A model generated the notes under the pieces. That model worked only from the letters and a program-made list of their open reading frames with translations, was not told the DNA's origin and ran no database searches. Source: Bryobacteraceae bacterium (lineage in GTDB: Bacteria > Acidobacteriota > Terriglobia > Bryobacterales > Bryobacteraceae). Taken from it: DNA of 64,000 nucleotides. The stretch lies in the NCBI GenBank assembly GCA_041394945.1, contig JAWKHH010000001.1, forward strand, positions 1,860,001 to 1,924,000, given 5' to 3'. The translations under genes were made by a program, and so were the position numbers. Position 1 is the stretch's first letter. Each line of letters starts with the position of its first letter. Positions 35,437 through 45,300 of this stretch are shown in pieces.

Positions 35437-36597
35437 CTAGCACCGCCCCTCCCGGTCCCACCGCTGCAGCACCACCGGAGCCACGCAGTGCCCCAGCACA
35501 TTCACTCCCGTCCGCACCGGATCGATCGCCGCGTCCACTCCCAGCAGCAGGGCCAGCCCCTCCTTCGGCAACCCGAACTGGTCGAACAGCGCCGCCAGTA
35601 TCACGAAGTTCGCCCGCGGAATCCCCGCCACGCCCTTGCTCGTCAGTTTCAACGTCAGCAGGATCATCGCCGCCTGCCCCGCGCTCAACTCCAATCCGCC
35701 CGCTTGCGCCACGAAAAACGCAGCCATGGCGAGGTGAATCGTCGATCCGGCCGGATTCAGGCTCAACCCCACCGGCATCACGAACCCCAATACGCGCCGG
35801 TCCACGCCGTAGCCTTCCATGTGCTCGAGCGCCACCGGAATCGCCGCCGCCGACGAGGTCGTCCCGAACCCCACCAACACCGGCTCCCGCGCCGCCCGCC
35901 AGAACCGCCGCCAATCCGCTCCGGCGATCTTCAGCGCCGGCGCCAGCACCACCGCCACGTACGCCGCCTGAGCGATCCACGCCGCCACCACGAACTTCCC
36001 CAACCCGGCCAGCATCCCAACCCCGTTCTCCGCCGCCGACGACGCGATTGCCGCGAAGATCGCCGCCGGCGCCGCGTACATCAGGAACCGCGTAAACTGG
36101 AACGACACCGCCGCCAGGGACCCGGCGAACTGCACCAGCGGACGCGCCTTCTCGCCGGCCGCGCCCGCCGCCAGCCCAAAGAGGATGCAGAACACCACGA
36201 TCTGCAGCACGTCGCCCCGCGCCATCGCGTCGAGCACGCTCGAAGGAAACGCGTTCACCACGACGCTCGCCACCGTCGGCCGCTCCACCGCCGGCGCCGT
36301 CTCTGCCGCGCGCAGCGCCACGCCCGCCCCCGGCGCCAGCAGCGTCACCACGCCCCACCCGATCACCAGCGCCACCGCCGTCACCGCCTCGAAGTACACG
36401 ACGCTCCGCAGCCCCAGCCGCCCAACCGACCGCAGGCTCCCCGCCCCGCCTAGCGCCGTCACCAGCATCCCGAACAGCAGGGGCGCCACGATCGCCCGCA
36501 GCAGCCGCAGAAAGATCTCCGCCACCGGAGCCAACGGCCGGGACCATTCCGGAAACGCCAGCCCGAACACGAGCCCCGCCGCGAGTCTCCCGAGCAT
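35437..36597 (-). CDS. SLC1/DAACS-family dicarboxylate or amino-acid symporter, atypical ion site
   Basis: A 386-residue transporter from ATG 36597 of the glutamate/dicarboxylate:cation symporter family, with about eight TM helices and the two re-entrant hairpins ('GFGTTSSAAAIPVALE' is HP1 serine-rich, 'GVAGIPRANFVIL' is HP2). The substrate-binding Asp and Arg are kept in 'DAAIDPVRTGVNV'. However, the NMDGT motif of TM7 reads N281-P-A283-G-S-T, and the conserved Asp in NVxGD of TM8 is His370. Both positions are sodium ligands in GltPh. Start could lie a few residues upstream. It is downstream of and same-strand as the DHH gene, 23 bases apart. Confidence 0.8.
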   Translation of the reverse strand: MLGRLAAGLVFGLAFPEWSRPLAPVAEIFLRLLRAIVAPLLFGMLVTALGGAGSLRSVGRLGLRSVVYFEAVTAVALVIGWGVVTLLAPGAGVALRAAETAPAVERPTVASVVVNAFPSSVLDAMARGDVLQIVVFCILFGLAAGAAGEKARPLVQFAGSLAAVSFQFTRFLMYAAPAAIFAAIASSAAENGVGMLAGLGKFVVAAWIAQAAYVAVVLAPALKIAGADWRRFWRAAREPVLVGFGTTSSAAAIPVALEHMEGYGVDRRVLGFVMPVGLSLNPAGSTIHLAMAAFFVAQAGGLELSAGQAAMILLTLKLTSKGVAGIPRANFVILAALFDQFGLPKEGLALLLGVDAAIDPVRTGVNVLGHCVAPVVLQRWDREGRC

Positions 36598-36620
36598 CCA
36601 GCGTGGTAGCGATTCGTTCG

Positions 36621-37574
36621 TCAGGTTCCGAGTTCCGCGGCGATTTCGGCCGCCACCCGCCGCGCCTCGGCCACGCCGTCTTTCGGGAAGCTGATTGCTC
36701 CCACGCGCGGATGGCCCCCGCCTCCGTAACGCTCGCAGATGGTCGCCAGGTTGTGCCTCAGCTCCCGCACCGCCCACGGGTTCGATCCCACCGAGATCTT
36801 CGTCCGGAAGCTCGACGTCAACACCGATACCGTGTAGAGCGAATCCGGGTGCAGGTAGTAGGGGATGAACTTGTTGTATCCCTCGATGCCGTCATCGACG
36901 AGGTCGAAGAAGATCACATCCTTCTCGCACCGGGAAACCTTCGCGATCAGGTCCATCATCTTCAGGTGCCCTTCGTACAACGGCCGGAACAACGTCTGCA
37001 CTTCCTCGCTCGCCGCGATTTCGCCGAGCGTCTCCCGCTGCATCTTCCGGATGATCGTCTGCACGATCCCGGAGCCCTTGGCCCCTTCGATCACCAGCAC
37101 CAGTTGCGTCGCCGGGATCTTGATCTCCACGGCCTCCTTCGCGTCCCGGTACTGCGCGCCGTCGATGATGTCGGCCCAGTGCACGAGATCGGCGAGGTCC
37201 GCCGCCTCGAAGCCGAATTTCTCCCGCGCCACGTCGGCGATGAACTGCGTGCAGGAGCGGTATCCGGGATCGAAGAAATGCCACGGCTCGGCGGCGGACT
37301 TGAAGTGATCGGCGTCTTCCGGCGTGAGAAACGCGCTCTGGTGATGGTCGAACCACCACGTGAGCCGGCCGGTGGCGGCGTACTTGAAATCGACGATCGC
37401 GTTGATGTCGCCGTCGAACAGACCCTCGTCCCAGGTCTGGTTGGCGGTGTGCATCATGCCGGTGTAATCGAACTCCGCGCCGGGATAGAACTTTTCTTCA
37501 GCGAAACGGCTGAAGAATGCCGCCGATGCTGCGCCATCGAAACAATGGTCGTGATAGAGGACGCGAATTCGCAT
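36621..37574 (-). CDS. DHH-family phosphoesterase
   Basis: A 317-residue phosphoesterase of the NrnB/cAMP-phosphodiesterase-like DHH group. Metal-binding motifs: 'LYHDHCFDGAASAAFF' (motif I, residues about 6-20, with the D-x-D/H pattern), 'NAIVDFKYAA' (II), 'WWFDHHQSAF' (III, DHH) and 'VHWADIIDGAQY' (IV, Asp). 'RYGGGGHPRVGAISF' is the DHHA1 GGGH motif that binds the phosphate substrate. Likely hydrolyses short oligonucleotides or nucleoside diphosphates in the cytosol. Confidence 0.8.
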   Translation of the reverse strand: MRIRVLYHDHCFDGAASAAFFSRFAEEKFYPGAEFDYTGMMHTANQTWDEGLFDGDINAIVDFKYAATGRLTWWFDHHQSAFLTPEDADHFKSAAEPWHFFDPGYRSCTQFIADVAREKFGFEAADLADLVHWADIIDGAQYRDAKEAVEIKIPATQLVLVIEGAKGSGIVQTIIRKMQRETLGEIAASEEVQTLFRPLYEGHLKMMDLIAKVSRCEKDVIFFDLVDDGIEGYNKFIPYYLHPDSLYTVSVLTSSFRTKISVGSNPWAVRELRHNLATICERYGGGGHPRVGAISFPKDGVAEARRVAAEIAAELGT

Positions 37575-37623
37575 GGCCCTGGGGGTGAAAACTTTCTAGC
37601 ATCTCGCAAAACGGACCCGAAAA

Positions 37624-38181
37624 TCAAGTCGCGTTGTCTTCCGGTTCGTCCTCGAGTTCTTCCGCCCGCTCCGAATACCGCCGCAGCACCGCGATCGAAG
37701 CACCCGGCGAAAACCCCGCGTACCGGAGCTTCCGGTACGCCGACGCCATATTCTTGGGCTCCGCGAGGTACTCGCCCAGCGCCACGCCGCGCATCTTCCG
37801 CGCCAGGAACTGCTCCACCAGCGCCGTCTCGTCGGCTTGCGCGTAGGCGGCGTCCACGGCCTTTTCGGCCACCGCCGGAGCCACGCGCCGCATCCGCAGG
37901 TCGCGCAGCACGCGCTGCCGTCCCAGGCCCTGATTCTCCTTTCGCCAGTTGGCGAAGCTCTCCGCGAACCGCCCGTCATCAAGGTAGCCGTATTCCTTCA
38001 GCCGCTCCATCACGCCCGCTACGTCGGCCGCTTCGGCCGCCCGGCGCGACAACCGTTCCCGCAACTCCCCCGCCGAAAGCGCCCGCCGGCCCAGCGCCCC
38101 GAGCGCGTACTGCATCAATCGGTCGGCGTCGAGCTTGCGCGGAGCTTGGCGTGGGCCTGCCATCGTTTTCCTGACATCCAT
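37624..38181 (-). CDS. recX: regulatory protein RecX
   Basis: RecX limits RecA by capping or destabilising its filament. A 185-residue protein with three-helix RecX repeats: 'YALGALGRRALSAGELRERL', 'VMERLKEYGYLDDGRFAESF', 'LGRQRVLRDLRMRRVAPAVA' and 'KLRYAGFSPGASIAVLRRYS'. ATG 38181 is used; ATG 38163 ('MAGPRQAP') is possible. recA is not in the window. It is divergent from the YtxH-type gene, 41 bases apart. Confidence 0.88.
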   Translation of the reverse strand: MDVRKTMAGPRQAPRKLDADRLMQYALGALGRRALSAGELRERLSRRAAEAADVAGVMERLKEYGYLDDGRFAESFANWRKENQGLGRQRVLRDLRMRRVAPAVAEKAVDAAYAQADETALVEQFLARKMRGVALGEYLAEPKNMASAYRKLRYAGFSPGASIAVLRRYSERAEELEDEPEDNAT

Positions 38182-38222
38182 TAGAACACTGGGTTACACT
38201 CAAGACAGAAAGGAAGCTCCTC

Positions 38223-38564
38223 ATGGACGATCGACGGATTTCTTATTTCTTTCTCGGTTTGGGGATTGGCGTAGCGGCTGGTATTCTGTTCGCTCCGAAG
38301 ACGGGCGAAGAGACCCGCAAGCTCATCCGCAACCGCGCCGAGGAAGGCGGCGACTTTATCCGCCGCCGGGCCGAAGAGAGCGGCGACTACATCCGCCGCC
38401 GCGGCGAGGAATTTCGTGACGCCGCCAACGATGCCGTGGAACGGGGGCGCGCCTCCATCCAACGGCAGCGCGATCAGTGGTCCGCCGCGGTCGACGCCGG
38501 CCGGAGCGCCTACCGCGACGCGGTCGAAAACACCGAAACCCGCTCGACGCCCGAAGGCGTCTAG
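38223..38564 (+). CDS. YtxH-domain envelope protein
   Basis: A 113-residue protein with the YtxH signature at the N-terminus: one TM segment 'ISYFFLGLGIGVAAGILFAP' followed by 'KTGEETRKLI'. The rest is a charged helix with repeats 'GGDFIRRRAEESGDYIRRRGEE', likely a coiled coil. YtxH proteins are stress-linked membrane proteins of unclear role. RBS GGAAGCTCCTC precedes ATG 38223. The next gene, a second single-TM coiled-coil protein, follows by 39 bases. Confidence 0.78.
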   Translation: MDDRRISYFFLGLGIGVAAGILFAPKTGEETRKLIRNRAEEGGDFIRRRAEESGDYIRRRGEEFRDAANDAVERGRASIQRQRDQWSAAVDAGRSAYRDAVENTETRSTPEGV

Positions 38565-38603
38565 CCGGCGCGAACAACGCAAAGGAAGCATCGGCTCCAA
38601 GGG

Positions 38604-39110
38604 ATGGATTCAAACGCGCTCATTATCGTGATGGCGGCCGCGGTGACGGTCTCGGCCTTGGCCCTTGTCTCGATGGCCCTCATGGTCTTCGGGATCTTCC
38701 GGAACGTGCGGCTCCTTCGCGAACAGGTAAGCGCGTTCCTGCCCCGGGCCGAGGCTTTCGTCGAAACCGGCCACAAGACTCTCACCGAAACGCGGGAGCA
38801 GGTCCGCGAAATCGGCTCCCGCGCCGCCGCGGTCCTGGACTCCACCCAGAGCCAACTGGTTCGCGTCGACGCATTTGTCGGTGAGACCACCGGCCGCGCG
38901 CGCGTGCAAATGGATCGAGTGGAGCTGATGCTCGATGATACGCTCAGCCGCATGCATGAAACCGTGATGCAGCTCAACAGCACCGTGGTCAAACCCGTGC
39001 GCGAAATCAACGCCGTCGCCGCGGGAGTCCGGGCCACCCTGCAGCACTTCCTGCGGCGTAGTCAGCCCAACATCACCGAAGTGACTTCCGACGAGGAAAT
39101 GTTCATCTGA
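38604..39110 (+). CDS. single-TM coiled-coil protein, DUF948-like
   Basis: A 168-residue protein with one N-terminal TM helix ('IIVMAAAVTVSALALVSMALMVFGIF') and a long amphipathic helical tail ('VETGHKTLTETREQVREIGS', 'RARVQMDRVELMLDDTLSRM'), as in DUF948-like envelope proteins. Function unknown. Often found beside YtxH genes, as here. Its TGA overlaps the proposed CTG start of the phosphatase gene. Confidence 0.7.
   Translation: MDSNALIIVMAAAVTVSALALVSMALMVFGIFRNVRLLREQVSAFLPRAEAFVETGHKTLTETREQVREIGSRAAAVLDSTQSQLVRVDAFVGETTGRARVQMDRVELMLDDTLSRMHETVMQLNSTVVKPVREINAVAAGVRATLQHFLRRSQPNITEVTSDEEMFI
39093..39098 (+). promoter_or_regulatory. ribosome-binding site that supports a CTG start
   Basis: GAGGAA ends 8 bases before CTG 39107. 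It lies inside the end of the preceding coding region. It is the only site placed to begin translation of the phosphatase at its metal-binding N-terminus. Confidence 0.5.
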
Positions 39111-39871
39111 TCGATGTTCACAGCCACATCCTCCATGGCATGGACGATGGGGCCAGCAGTTTCGAGGTGAGCCTCGCCATGGTGCGCATGGCGGCCGGTT
39201 CCGGGACGACCGATATCGTCGCCACTCCGCATGCCAACCCCGATTTCCGCTTCGACCCGGACCTGATTGACTGCCGCATCGCCGCCCTCCGTGACGCCGC
39301 CGGCCCCGATGCCCCCCGCATCCATCGCGGCTGCGACTTCCACATCTCCTACGACAACGTCCAGGACGCCATCGAACACCCGGCCAAGTACACCATCAAC
39401 CACGGCCGCTATCTGCTCGTCGAATTCTCAAACCTCGCCATCTTCAACGCCACCACCGAAATCTTCGACCGTCTGCTCGCCGCCGGAATGGCCCCCGTCA
39501 TCACTCACCCAGAACGGAATCCGCTCCTCCAGCAGCGGCTCGCGGAGATCCGGGAATGGGCCGCTATGGGCGTGCTTACGCAGGTGACCGCCGGATCGCT
39601 CACGGGCGCTTTCGGGTCCCGCGCCGCCGAGTTCTCCCGGACGCTGCTCGACGAGGGCCTCGTCCACTGCATCGCGAGCGACGCCCATGACACCGAACGC
39701 CGTCCTCCCCGCCTGGACGAGGCGCATACCTGGCTGGCGGACCGCTACGGCAACTCGGTCGCCGAGCGCCTTACCGCGGGCAACCCTGGAGCGATGATCG
39801 CCAACCAGCCGCTGCCGGAGCCGGTGGGAGCCTCGCCCCGCGCCAGGAAATGGTACCGGTTCTGGGGCTGA
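39107..39871 (+). CDS. CpsB/CapC-type (PHP) tyrosine-protein phosphatase, CTG start
   Basis: A 254-residue PHP-fold phosphatase like CpsB/YwqE, which dephosphorylate tyrosine kinases controlling capsule or EPS export. The first ATG in frame (39140) would remove the essential metal motif; reading back gives 'LIDVHSHILHGMDDGASS', the family N-terminus, reachable only through CTG 39107 (or ATC 39110). The frame is closed by a TAG at 39059. GAGGAA sits 8 bases upstream of CTG, and the CTG overlaps the previous TGA, suggesting coupled initiation. Other metal motifs: 'IVATPHANP', 'PVITHPERNP' and 'CIASDAHDTERRPP'. No kinase or polysaccharide genes are adjacent. Confidence 0.82.
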   Translation: MIDVHSHILHGMDDGASSFEVSLAMVRMAAGSGTTDIVATPHANPDFRFDPDLIDCRIAALRDAAGPDAPRIHRGCDFHISYDNVQDAIEHPAKYTINHGRYLLVEFSNLAIFNATTEIFDRLLAAGMAPVITHPERNPLLQQRLAEIREWAAMGVLTQVTAGSLTGAFGSRAAEFSRTLLDEGLVHCIASDAHDTERRPPRLDEAHTWLADRYGNSVAERLTAGNPGAMIANQPLPEPVGASPRARKWYRFWG

Positions 39872-39872
39872 C

Positions 39873-42350
39873 GTGCGCATCGCCGACGCCCTGTCATCCG
39901 GCGCGACTCTAATCGTTCCCACCGCCCGCCAGGCCCGCCACTGGCGCCGGCGCTACAACGCCGCCCAACTGCAGGCCGGTCTCCGCGCCTGGCCGGACCC
40001 CGCCATTTACCCCGCCGCCGCCTGGATCTCCCGTCTCGCCGAAGCCCAACAGGGGCCCGTTCCGCTCACCCCCTGGCAGGAAGCCGACCTCTGGGAACGC
40101 ACCGTCTCCGCCGGATCCAATCCGCTTCAGCCCGCCGCCACGGCCCGCGCCGCCCGCGGCGCCTGGAACCTCCTCAACGCGTGGCTCCTCCCTCGGCACG
40201 GCCCCGCATGGTCCGCCAACCCGGATTCCGCCACCTTCCTCGAATGGGTCCGCGCCCATCAGGCCGCCCTGCACCGGCTCCAGCGTACCGACACCGCCGC
40301 CCAGCCGGCCGCCATCGCACCGCACGACGCCGGGCGCCTGATCATTGCCTCCGCCGAACCGCTGGAGCCCGCCATTGCAGCGTTGTTCGAGCGTCTCCAA
40401 TCCGCCGGCACGCAAGTGGACTTCGCGGAGTTCCCCGCCTCGCGGGCAGCCCGACTTGGCGTCCTCGCCTGCCCGGACGCCGCCGCCGAACTCGACGCTG
40501 TCATCGAATGGGCCGCCGCCCGCCACCGCGCCGATCCGGAAGCACGCATCGGCGTCGCCTTCGCCGACCTCGATTCCATCCGCGCCCGCGCCGCTCACCG
40601 CTTCCGCCAGGCGCTCGGCAACGCCGTTCACGTCGCGCTCGGGCCCCCGCTGGCGAGCCAGCCGCTCGTCCACGGCGCTCTCACCGTTCTGTCGGTCGCC
40701 GCCCCGTCCATCGACGCGGCCGCTTGGACCGAACTGCTGATGAGCCCATGGATCGCAGGCCGCCCCCTCGATCGTGTCCAGTGCGAAGCCTCCGCCCGGC
40801 GCACCGGACTCGACGAACTCACGCCGGACGCCATCGCATCGCTGCGCGGCTGCCCTCCGGATTTCCGCGATCGCCTCTCCCAAGCGATCGATCAAACGCG
40901 CGCATGGCCCGCCCGCCAATCAGCCCGTGAGTGGAGCGTCGCCTTCGCGCGGCTGCTCACCGCAATGGGATGGCCGGGCGACGCGCCACTTGCAAGCGGC
41001 GACTACCAGGCGCTCGGCGCGTGGCAGGACGCCCTTTCCGCATTCGCCGCGCTGGAGGCAACGGCCCCGCCCATGGACGCCGCCTCCGCCATCGCCTCCC
41101 TCCGGCGCGGACTCGCCGGCGAGCGTTTCCAGGTGGAAGACCGCGGTGAGCCCGTCCAGGTGATGAGCATCGCCGAGGCCGCCGGGCTCGCGTTCGATCA
41201 CCTGATCGTCGCCGGCGTCCACGACGCCGCTTGGCCTCCGCCGCCCGCGCCCTCGCCGTTCCTGCCGCTTGCGCTTCAGCGCGACTACGGCCTCCCGCGC
41301 GTCACCTCCGCGCGCCAGCTCGAACACGCGCGCCGTCTCACTGCAACGCTCGCCGCCGCGGCCGGCGAAGTCGTCTTCAGCTATCCCCGGAACGAAGGCG
41401 AGCGCCGCCTCCGCCCCAGCCCCCTGCTACGCTCCGAGTGGGGCAGGAGTCATCCGGCGCTGGGCTTCAGCCCTGCACCGCCCCCACCGGTCGCCATCGT
41501 CGACGACTGGACCGCGCCCCCCATCCCGGAAGGAACCCTCGCCTCCGGCGGCGCGCGAACCCTCGAGCTCCAAGCCGCCTGCCCCTTTCGCGCCTTCGCC
41601 GAATCGCGCCTGGCCGCGGGCGATCAACCCGCTCCCGAACTGGGCTTCGATCCACGCGAAAGAGGCATCATTCTCCACGCCGCCCTCGAATGCTGCTGGA
41701 AGGAACTGCGCGCCTCCGCCGCCTTGCAGGAGGACGTCTCCGCCGCCGTGGAACGGGCCGTCGCCCAGGCCCTCGCCCGCCGACCGGCATTCTCCGGTTT
41801 CCAGAAAGCCCGCCTGCGGCTGGAACACGCGCGCCTCGCCAAGCTTCTCACCGACTGGCTGATGCTCGAAAAGGAACGGCCGCCGTTCGAAGTAGCGGAG
41901 CAGGAGCGCGAGCAAGAGGTCACCGTCGCCGGACTTCACCTCCGCACACGGATGGACCGCGTCGACAGGATCGAAGACGGCGGCGTCCTCCTCATCGACT
42001 ACAAGACCACCGCCCCTCCGCTGACGCACTGGGAAGGCGAACGGCCGGATAGCCCGCAGGTGCCGCTCTATGCCGTCGCGTCCGGACTCCCGGTGACCGC
42101 CGCCGCCTTCGCCCAAGTGAAGGCCGGCGATCTGCGCTTCCGCGGCATCGGCACGGCGCGAAAACCCGCCGACGGCATCCGCACCGAATCCGACGGCGAC
42201 TTCGGCCAGCGAAAAGAGGAGTGGCGCGCCGGAGTGGAGTCGCTCGCCGCGCAGATCCGCGCCGGCGCCGCCCTCCCGGACCCCAAGCACGGCGAAGAGA
42301 CCTGCAAACGCTGCCACCTCCAACCCCTATGCCGGATCCACGACATCTAG
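39873..42350 (+). CDS. AddB-like PD-(D/E)XK nuclease, Fe-S type
   Basis: An 825-residue protein from GTG 39873, one base after the phosphatase stop. The N-terminal half is a degenerate helicase-like region; the C-terminal part (about 570-825) is a RecB-type nuclease: 'RTRMDRVDRIEDGGVLLIDYKTT' holds the D...D-x-K motif. A four-cysteine set, one in 'LQAACPFRAFAE' and three in 'ETCKRCHLQPLCRIHD', matches the iron-sulfur staple of AddB nucleases. It overlaps the AddA-like gene by 22 bases, so the two probably form a double-strand-break end-processing complex. It is shorter than Bacillus AddB (about 1160). Confidence 0.8.
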   Translation: MRIADALSSGATLIVPTARQARHWRRRYNAAQLQAGLRAWPDPAIYPAAAWISRLAEAQQGPVPLTPWQEADLWERTVSAGSNPLQPAATARAARGAWNLLNAWLLPRHGPAWSANPDSATFLEWVRAHQAALHRLQRTDTAAQPAAIAPHDAGRLIIASAEPLEPAIAALFERLQSAGTQVDFAEFPASRAARLGVLACPDAAAELDAVIEWAAARHRADPEARIGVAFADLDSIRARAAHRFRQALGNAVHVALGPPLASQPLVHGALTVLSVAAPSIDAAAWTELLMSPWIAGRPLDRVQCEASARRTGLDELTPDAIASLRGCPPDFRDRLSQAIDQTRAWPARQSAREWSVAFARLLTAMGWPGDAPLASGDYQALGAWQDALSAFAALEATAPPMDAASAIASLRRGLAGERFQVEDRGEPVQVMSIAEAAGLAFDHLIVAGVHDAAWPPPPAPSPFLPLALQRDYGLPRVTSARQLEHARRLTATLAAAAGEVVFSYPRNEGERRLRPSPLLRSEWGRSHPALGFSPAPPPPVAIVDDWTAPPIPEGTLASGGARTLELQAACPFRAFAESRLAAGDQPAPELGFDPRERGIILHAALECCWKELRASAALQEDVSAAVERAVAQALARRPAFSGFQKARLRLEHARLAKLLTDWLMLEKERPPFEVAEQEREQEVTVAGLHLRTRMDRVDRIEDGGVLLIDYKTTAPPLTHWEGERPDSPQVPLYAVASGLPVTAAAFAQVKAGDLRFRGIGTARKPADGIRTESDGDFGQRKEEWRAGVESLAAQIRAGAALPDPKHGEETCKRCHLQPLCRIHDI

Positions 42351-45300
42351 CCGGCCCGGGAGCCGGCGCCCGACGCACGCCAGCCGACCACGCCGCCCGC
42401 CGCGCCGCCGTCGACGCCTCGCGTAGTTGGATCGTCCAGGCCCCCGCCGGCTCCGGTAAGACCGAACTCCTCATCCAGCGCTACCTTGCCTTGCTCGCGC
42501 GCGTCGAGCAGCCCGAAGCCATCCTCGCCATCACCTTTACCCGCAAGGCCGCCGCGGAAATGCGCGAGCGCATCGCCGCCGCGCTCGACGCCGCCGCCCA
42601 CGGCGACAACGCCCGCGACTCCAACCACGCCTTCACGCTCGAACTCGCCGACGCCGCCCTCGAACGCGACCGCGCCGCCGGATGGAACCTCCGCGACAAC
42701 CCGTCCCGCCTGCGCGTCGAAACCATCGACGCGTTCTGCGCCTCCATCGCACGCGGAATGCCGCTGCTCTCCGGCTTCGGCGCCATGCCAGAAATCGCGG
42801 AAAATGCCGCGCCGCTGTACCGCGAAGCCGCGCGCCGCACGCTTCGCCTCCTCGACGGCTCGTCCTACGCGCCCGCGATGGAACGGCTGGCGCTGCACCT
42901 CGACAACGACCTGCGCCGCGTCCAATCGATGCTCGAGACCATGCTCGCCCGCCGCGACCAGTGGATGCGGCACATCGGCGCCGGTCTCGGCGACTCGGAC
43001 CGCCCGGGAGTCCGCCGCGCTCTGGAAGCGGAACTGGCTCGCGTGGTGGAGCACTCGGCGAGGAAGATGCGGAACGTGTTGCCCGATGGCGTCGAAAGCG
43101 AGACCGTCTCGCTCATCAATTTTTCGCAAAGCGCGGGCATCCACGCGCTCGATTCAGCCACGGCATGGAAATGCTGCGCCCGGCTCCTGCTCACCAACAC
43201 CGGCGCCTGGCGCGCAACTTTCAACGCGACCATCGGCTTTCCGCCCAACGCAAGGATGGAGAAGCATCGCGCGACGGCCCTCGTCGAACGGCTGAAGCCG
43301 CGCGAGGACCTCCGCCAGGCTCTCACCGAAATCCGCGCCCTGCCGGACCCCGTATTCACAGACAGACAATGGGCCGCCCTCGAAGCCCTCCTCGACGTGC
43401 TCCCCGCCGCCGCCGGCGAACTCAAACTCACCTTCCGCGACACCGGCCAGACCGATTTCGTCGAGCTCTCGCAAGCCGCCCGTCTCGCGCTCGGCGACGC
43501 CCCCCACCCCACCGACCTCGCGCTCGCCCTCGGCGACCGCATCGAGCACATCCTCCTCGACGAGTTCCAGGACACCTCGCTTTCGCAAATCGATCTGCTC
43601 GAACGCCTCACCGCCGGCTGGGATCATTCCGCCGCCCGGACGCTCTTTCTCGTCGGCGACCCGATGCAGTCCATCTATCGCTTCCGCGAGGCCGAAGTCG
43701 GGCTCTTCCTCCGCACCCGCGTCAGCGGCGTCGGCGCGCTCAGCCCGGAGCCGTTGACGCTCACGGTCAACTTCCGCACGCGTCCCGAAGTCCTCGATTG
43801 GATCAACCACACCTTCGCCGCCATCTTTCCCGGCGAGGAGGATGTCGCCCTCGGCGCCGTACCCTACATGGCGTCCGACGCGTTCCGCGAACACGCAGCG
43901 GGCGCCCGCGTCGATATCCATCCCTTCTTCGAGGACGATCCCGCGGCCGAGGCGCGCCACATCGCCGAGTTGCTTGCCACGCGCAAGAGCAGCGCCGCCG
44001 CCGTCCTCGTCCGCGCCCGCCTCCACGCCATCTCCATCGTCCGCGCCCTTGAGCAGGCCGGCATCGCCTACCGCGCCGTCGACCTCGACCCGCTCGCTGT
44101 TCGCCCCGAGGTGGAGGAACTGCTCGCCCTCACCCGCGCCCTTCTCCGCCCGGCGGACCGCGTCGCCTGGCTCGCCCTCCTCCGTGCGCCCTGGTGCGGC
44201 GCTTCACTCGAAGAGCTGCTCGCCGTAGCCAACGCCGCCGGTAGCGATCCCATCTGGCCGTCGATCCCGGAAACGCCTCGCTTCGCTCGCCTCCGCGAAG
44301 TCTTCGGCGGCGCGCTCACACGCATCCGCCGTGTCCCTCTGCGCCAGTGCGTCGAGCAGGCCTGGCGCGCGCTCGGCGGTGAAGCCACGCTCCGCTCGGA
44401 AGCCGAACGCAACAACGCCGGCCGCTTCCTCGATCTCCTTGATGAACTCGGCGAGAGCGGCGCCGCGGACCTCCGTGCTCTTGACGCACGCGTCGCCCGC
44501 CTCTTCGCCGCAACCGCCACCCAAGCCGAGAACGCCGTCGAGATCATGACCATCCATCGCGCCAAGGGACTCGAGTTCGATTGGGTGATCGTACCCGCGC
44601 TCAGCGCGCTGCCGGCCACTGAGTTGAAGCCGCTCCTGCGTTGGGACGAGATTCCGCTTCCCGATGGCGACGCACTCGTCATCGCCCCGGTGGAGGCGAA
44701 GGAAGATTCGGACGACCCGGTGTTCCAGTACCTCGCTGCGCTCGACAAGCGGAAGTCCCGTCTCGAAGCCGCGAGGCTCCTCTACGTCGCCGCCACGCGC
44801 GCCCGCGAGCAACTGCATCTTTGCGGACACGTCGAGGCTGGCGATGAAGGGCTCAAGCCTCCTCGCGGCGAGAGTCTGCTGAGCCTGCTCTGGCCCGCCG
44901 TCGAAGGCGACTTTCTCCACGCGTATGAACAGGCCCGCGGCGGCCAACTGCCGCTTCCGCTCGATCCGGCGCGCACCATCCGCCGTCTCGATCCGGCGTG
45001 GCGCCTCCCTGCGGCCGCGCCCGATCCCCAAGCCGCGCGCGATGAATCCGGCGAAGAAGAACCGGTGACGTTCGAATGGGTGGGCGGCGCGCTCCGCCAT
45101 GCCGGAACCGTGGTTCACCAAGCCCTCGAACATCTCGCACGCGGCCTCCCCGAGTGGCCCCCGGACCGCATCCGCGCGCGCCTGGCGGCGCTCGGCGTCC
45201 CCCCCGCGGACATGGATCGCGCCGTCTCCATCGCCGAACGCGCCATCGCCGCCACCCTCACCGACCCGCGCGGGCGTTGGATCCTCGCGCGCCGCGACAT

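Noticed and set aside
35219..36547. 442-codon minus-strand frame merging the transporter shadow with the pseudogene start
   Set aside because: Only its last part (from ATG 35422) has family likeness; the rest is a shadow of the SLC1-type gene.
36603..38174. 523-codon open frame on the plus strand
   Set aside because: Opposite the DHH phosphoesterase and recX; composition is typical of an antisense frame.
41440..41473. A private insertion in the AddB-like gene
   Set aside because: The resemblance to the 16341 element is noted as a finding, but the protein reads through in frame and the 34 bases alone do not prove insertion.
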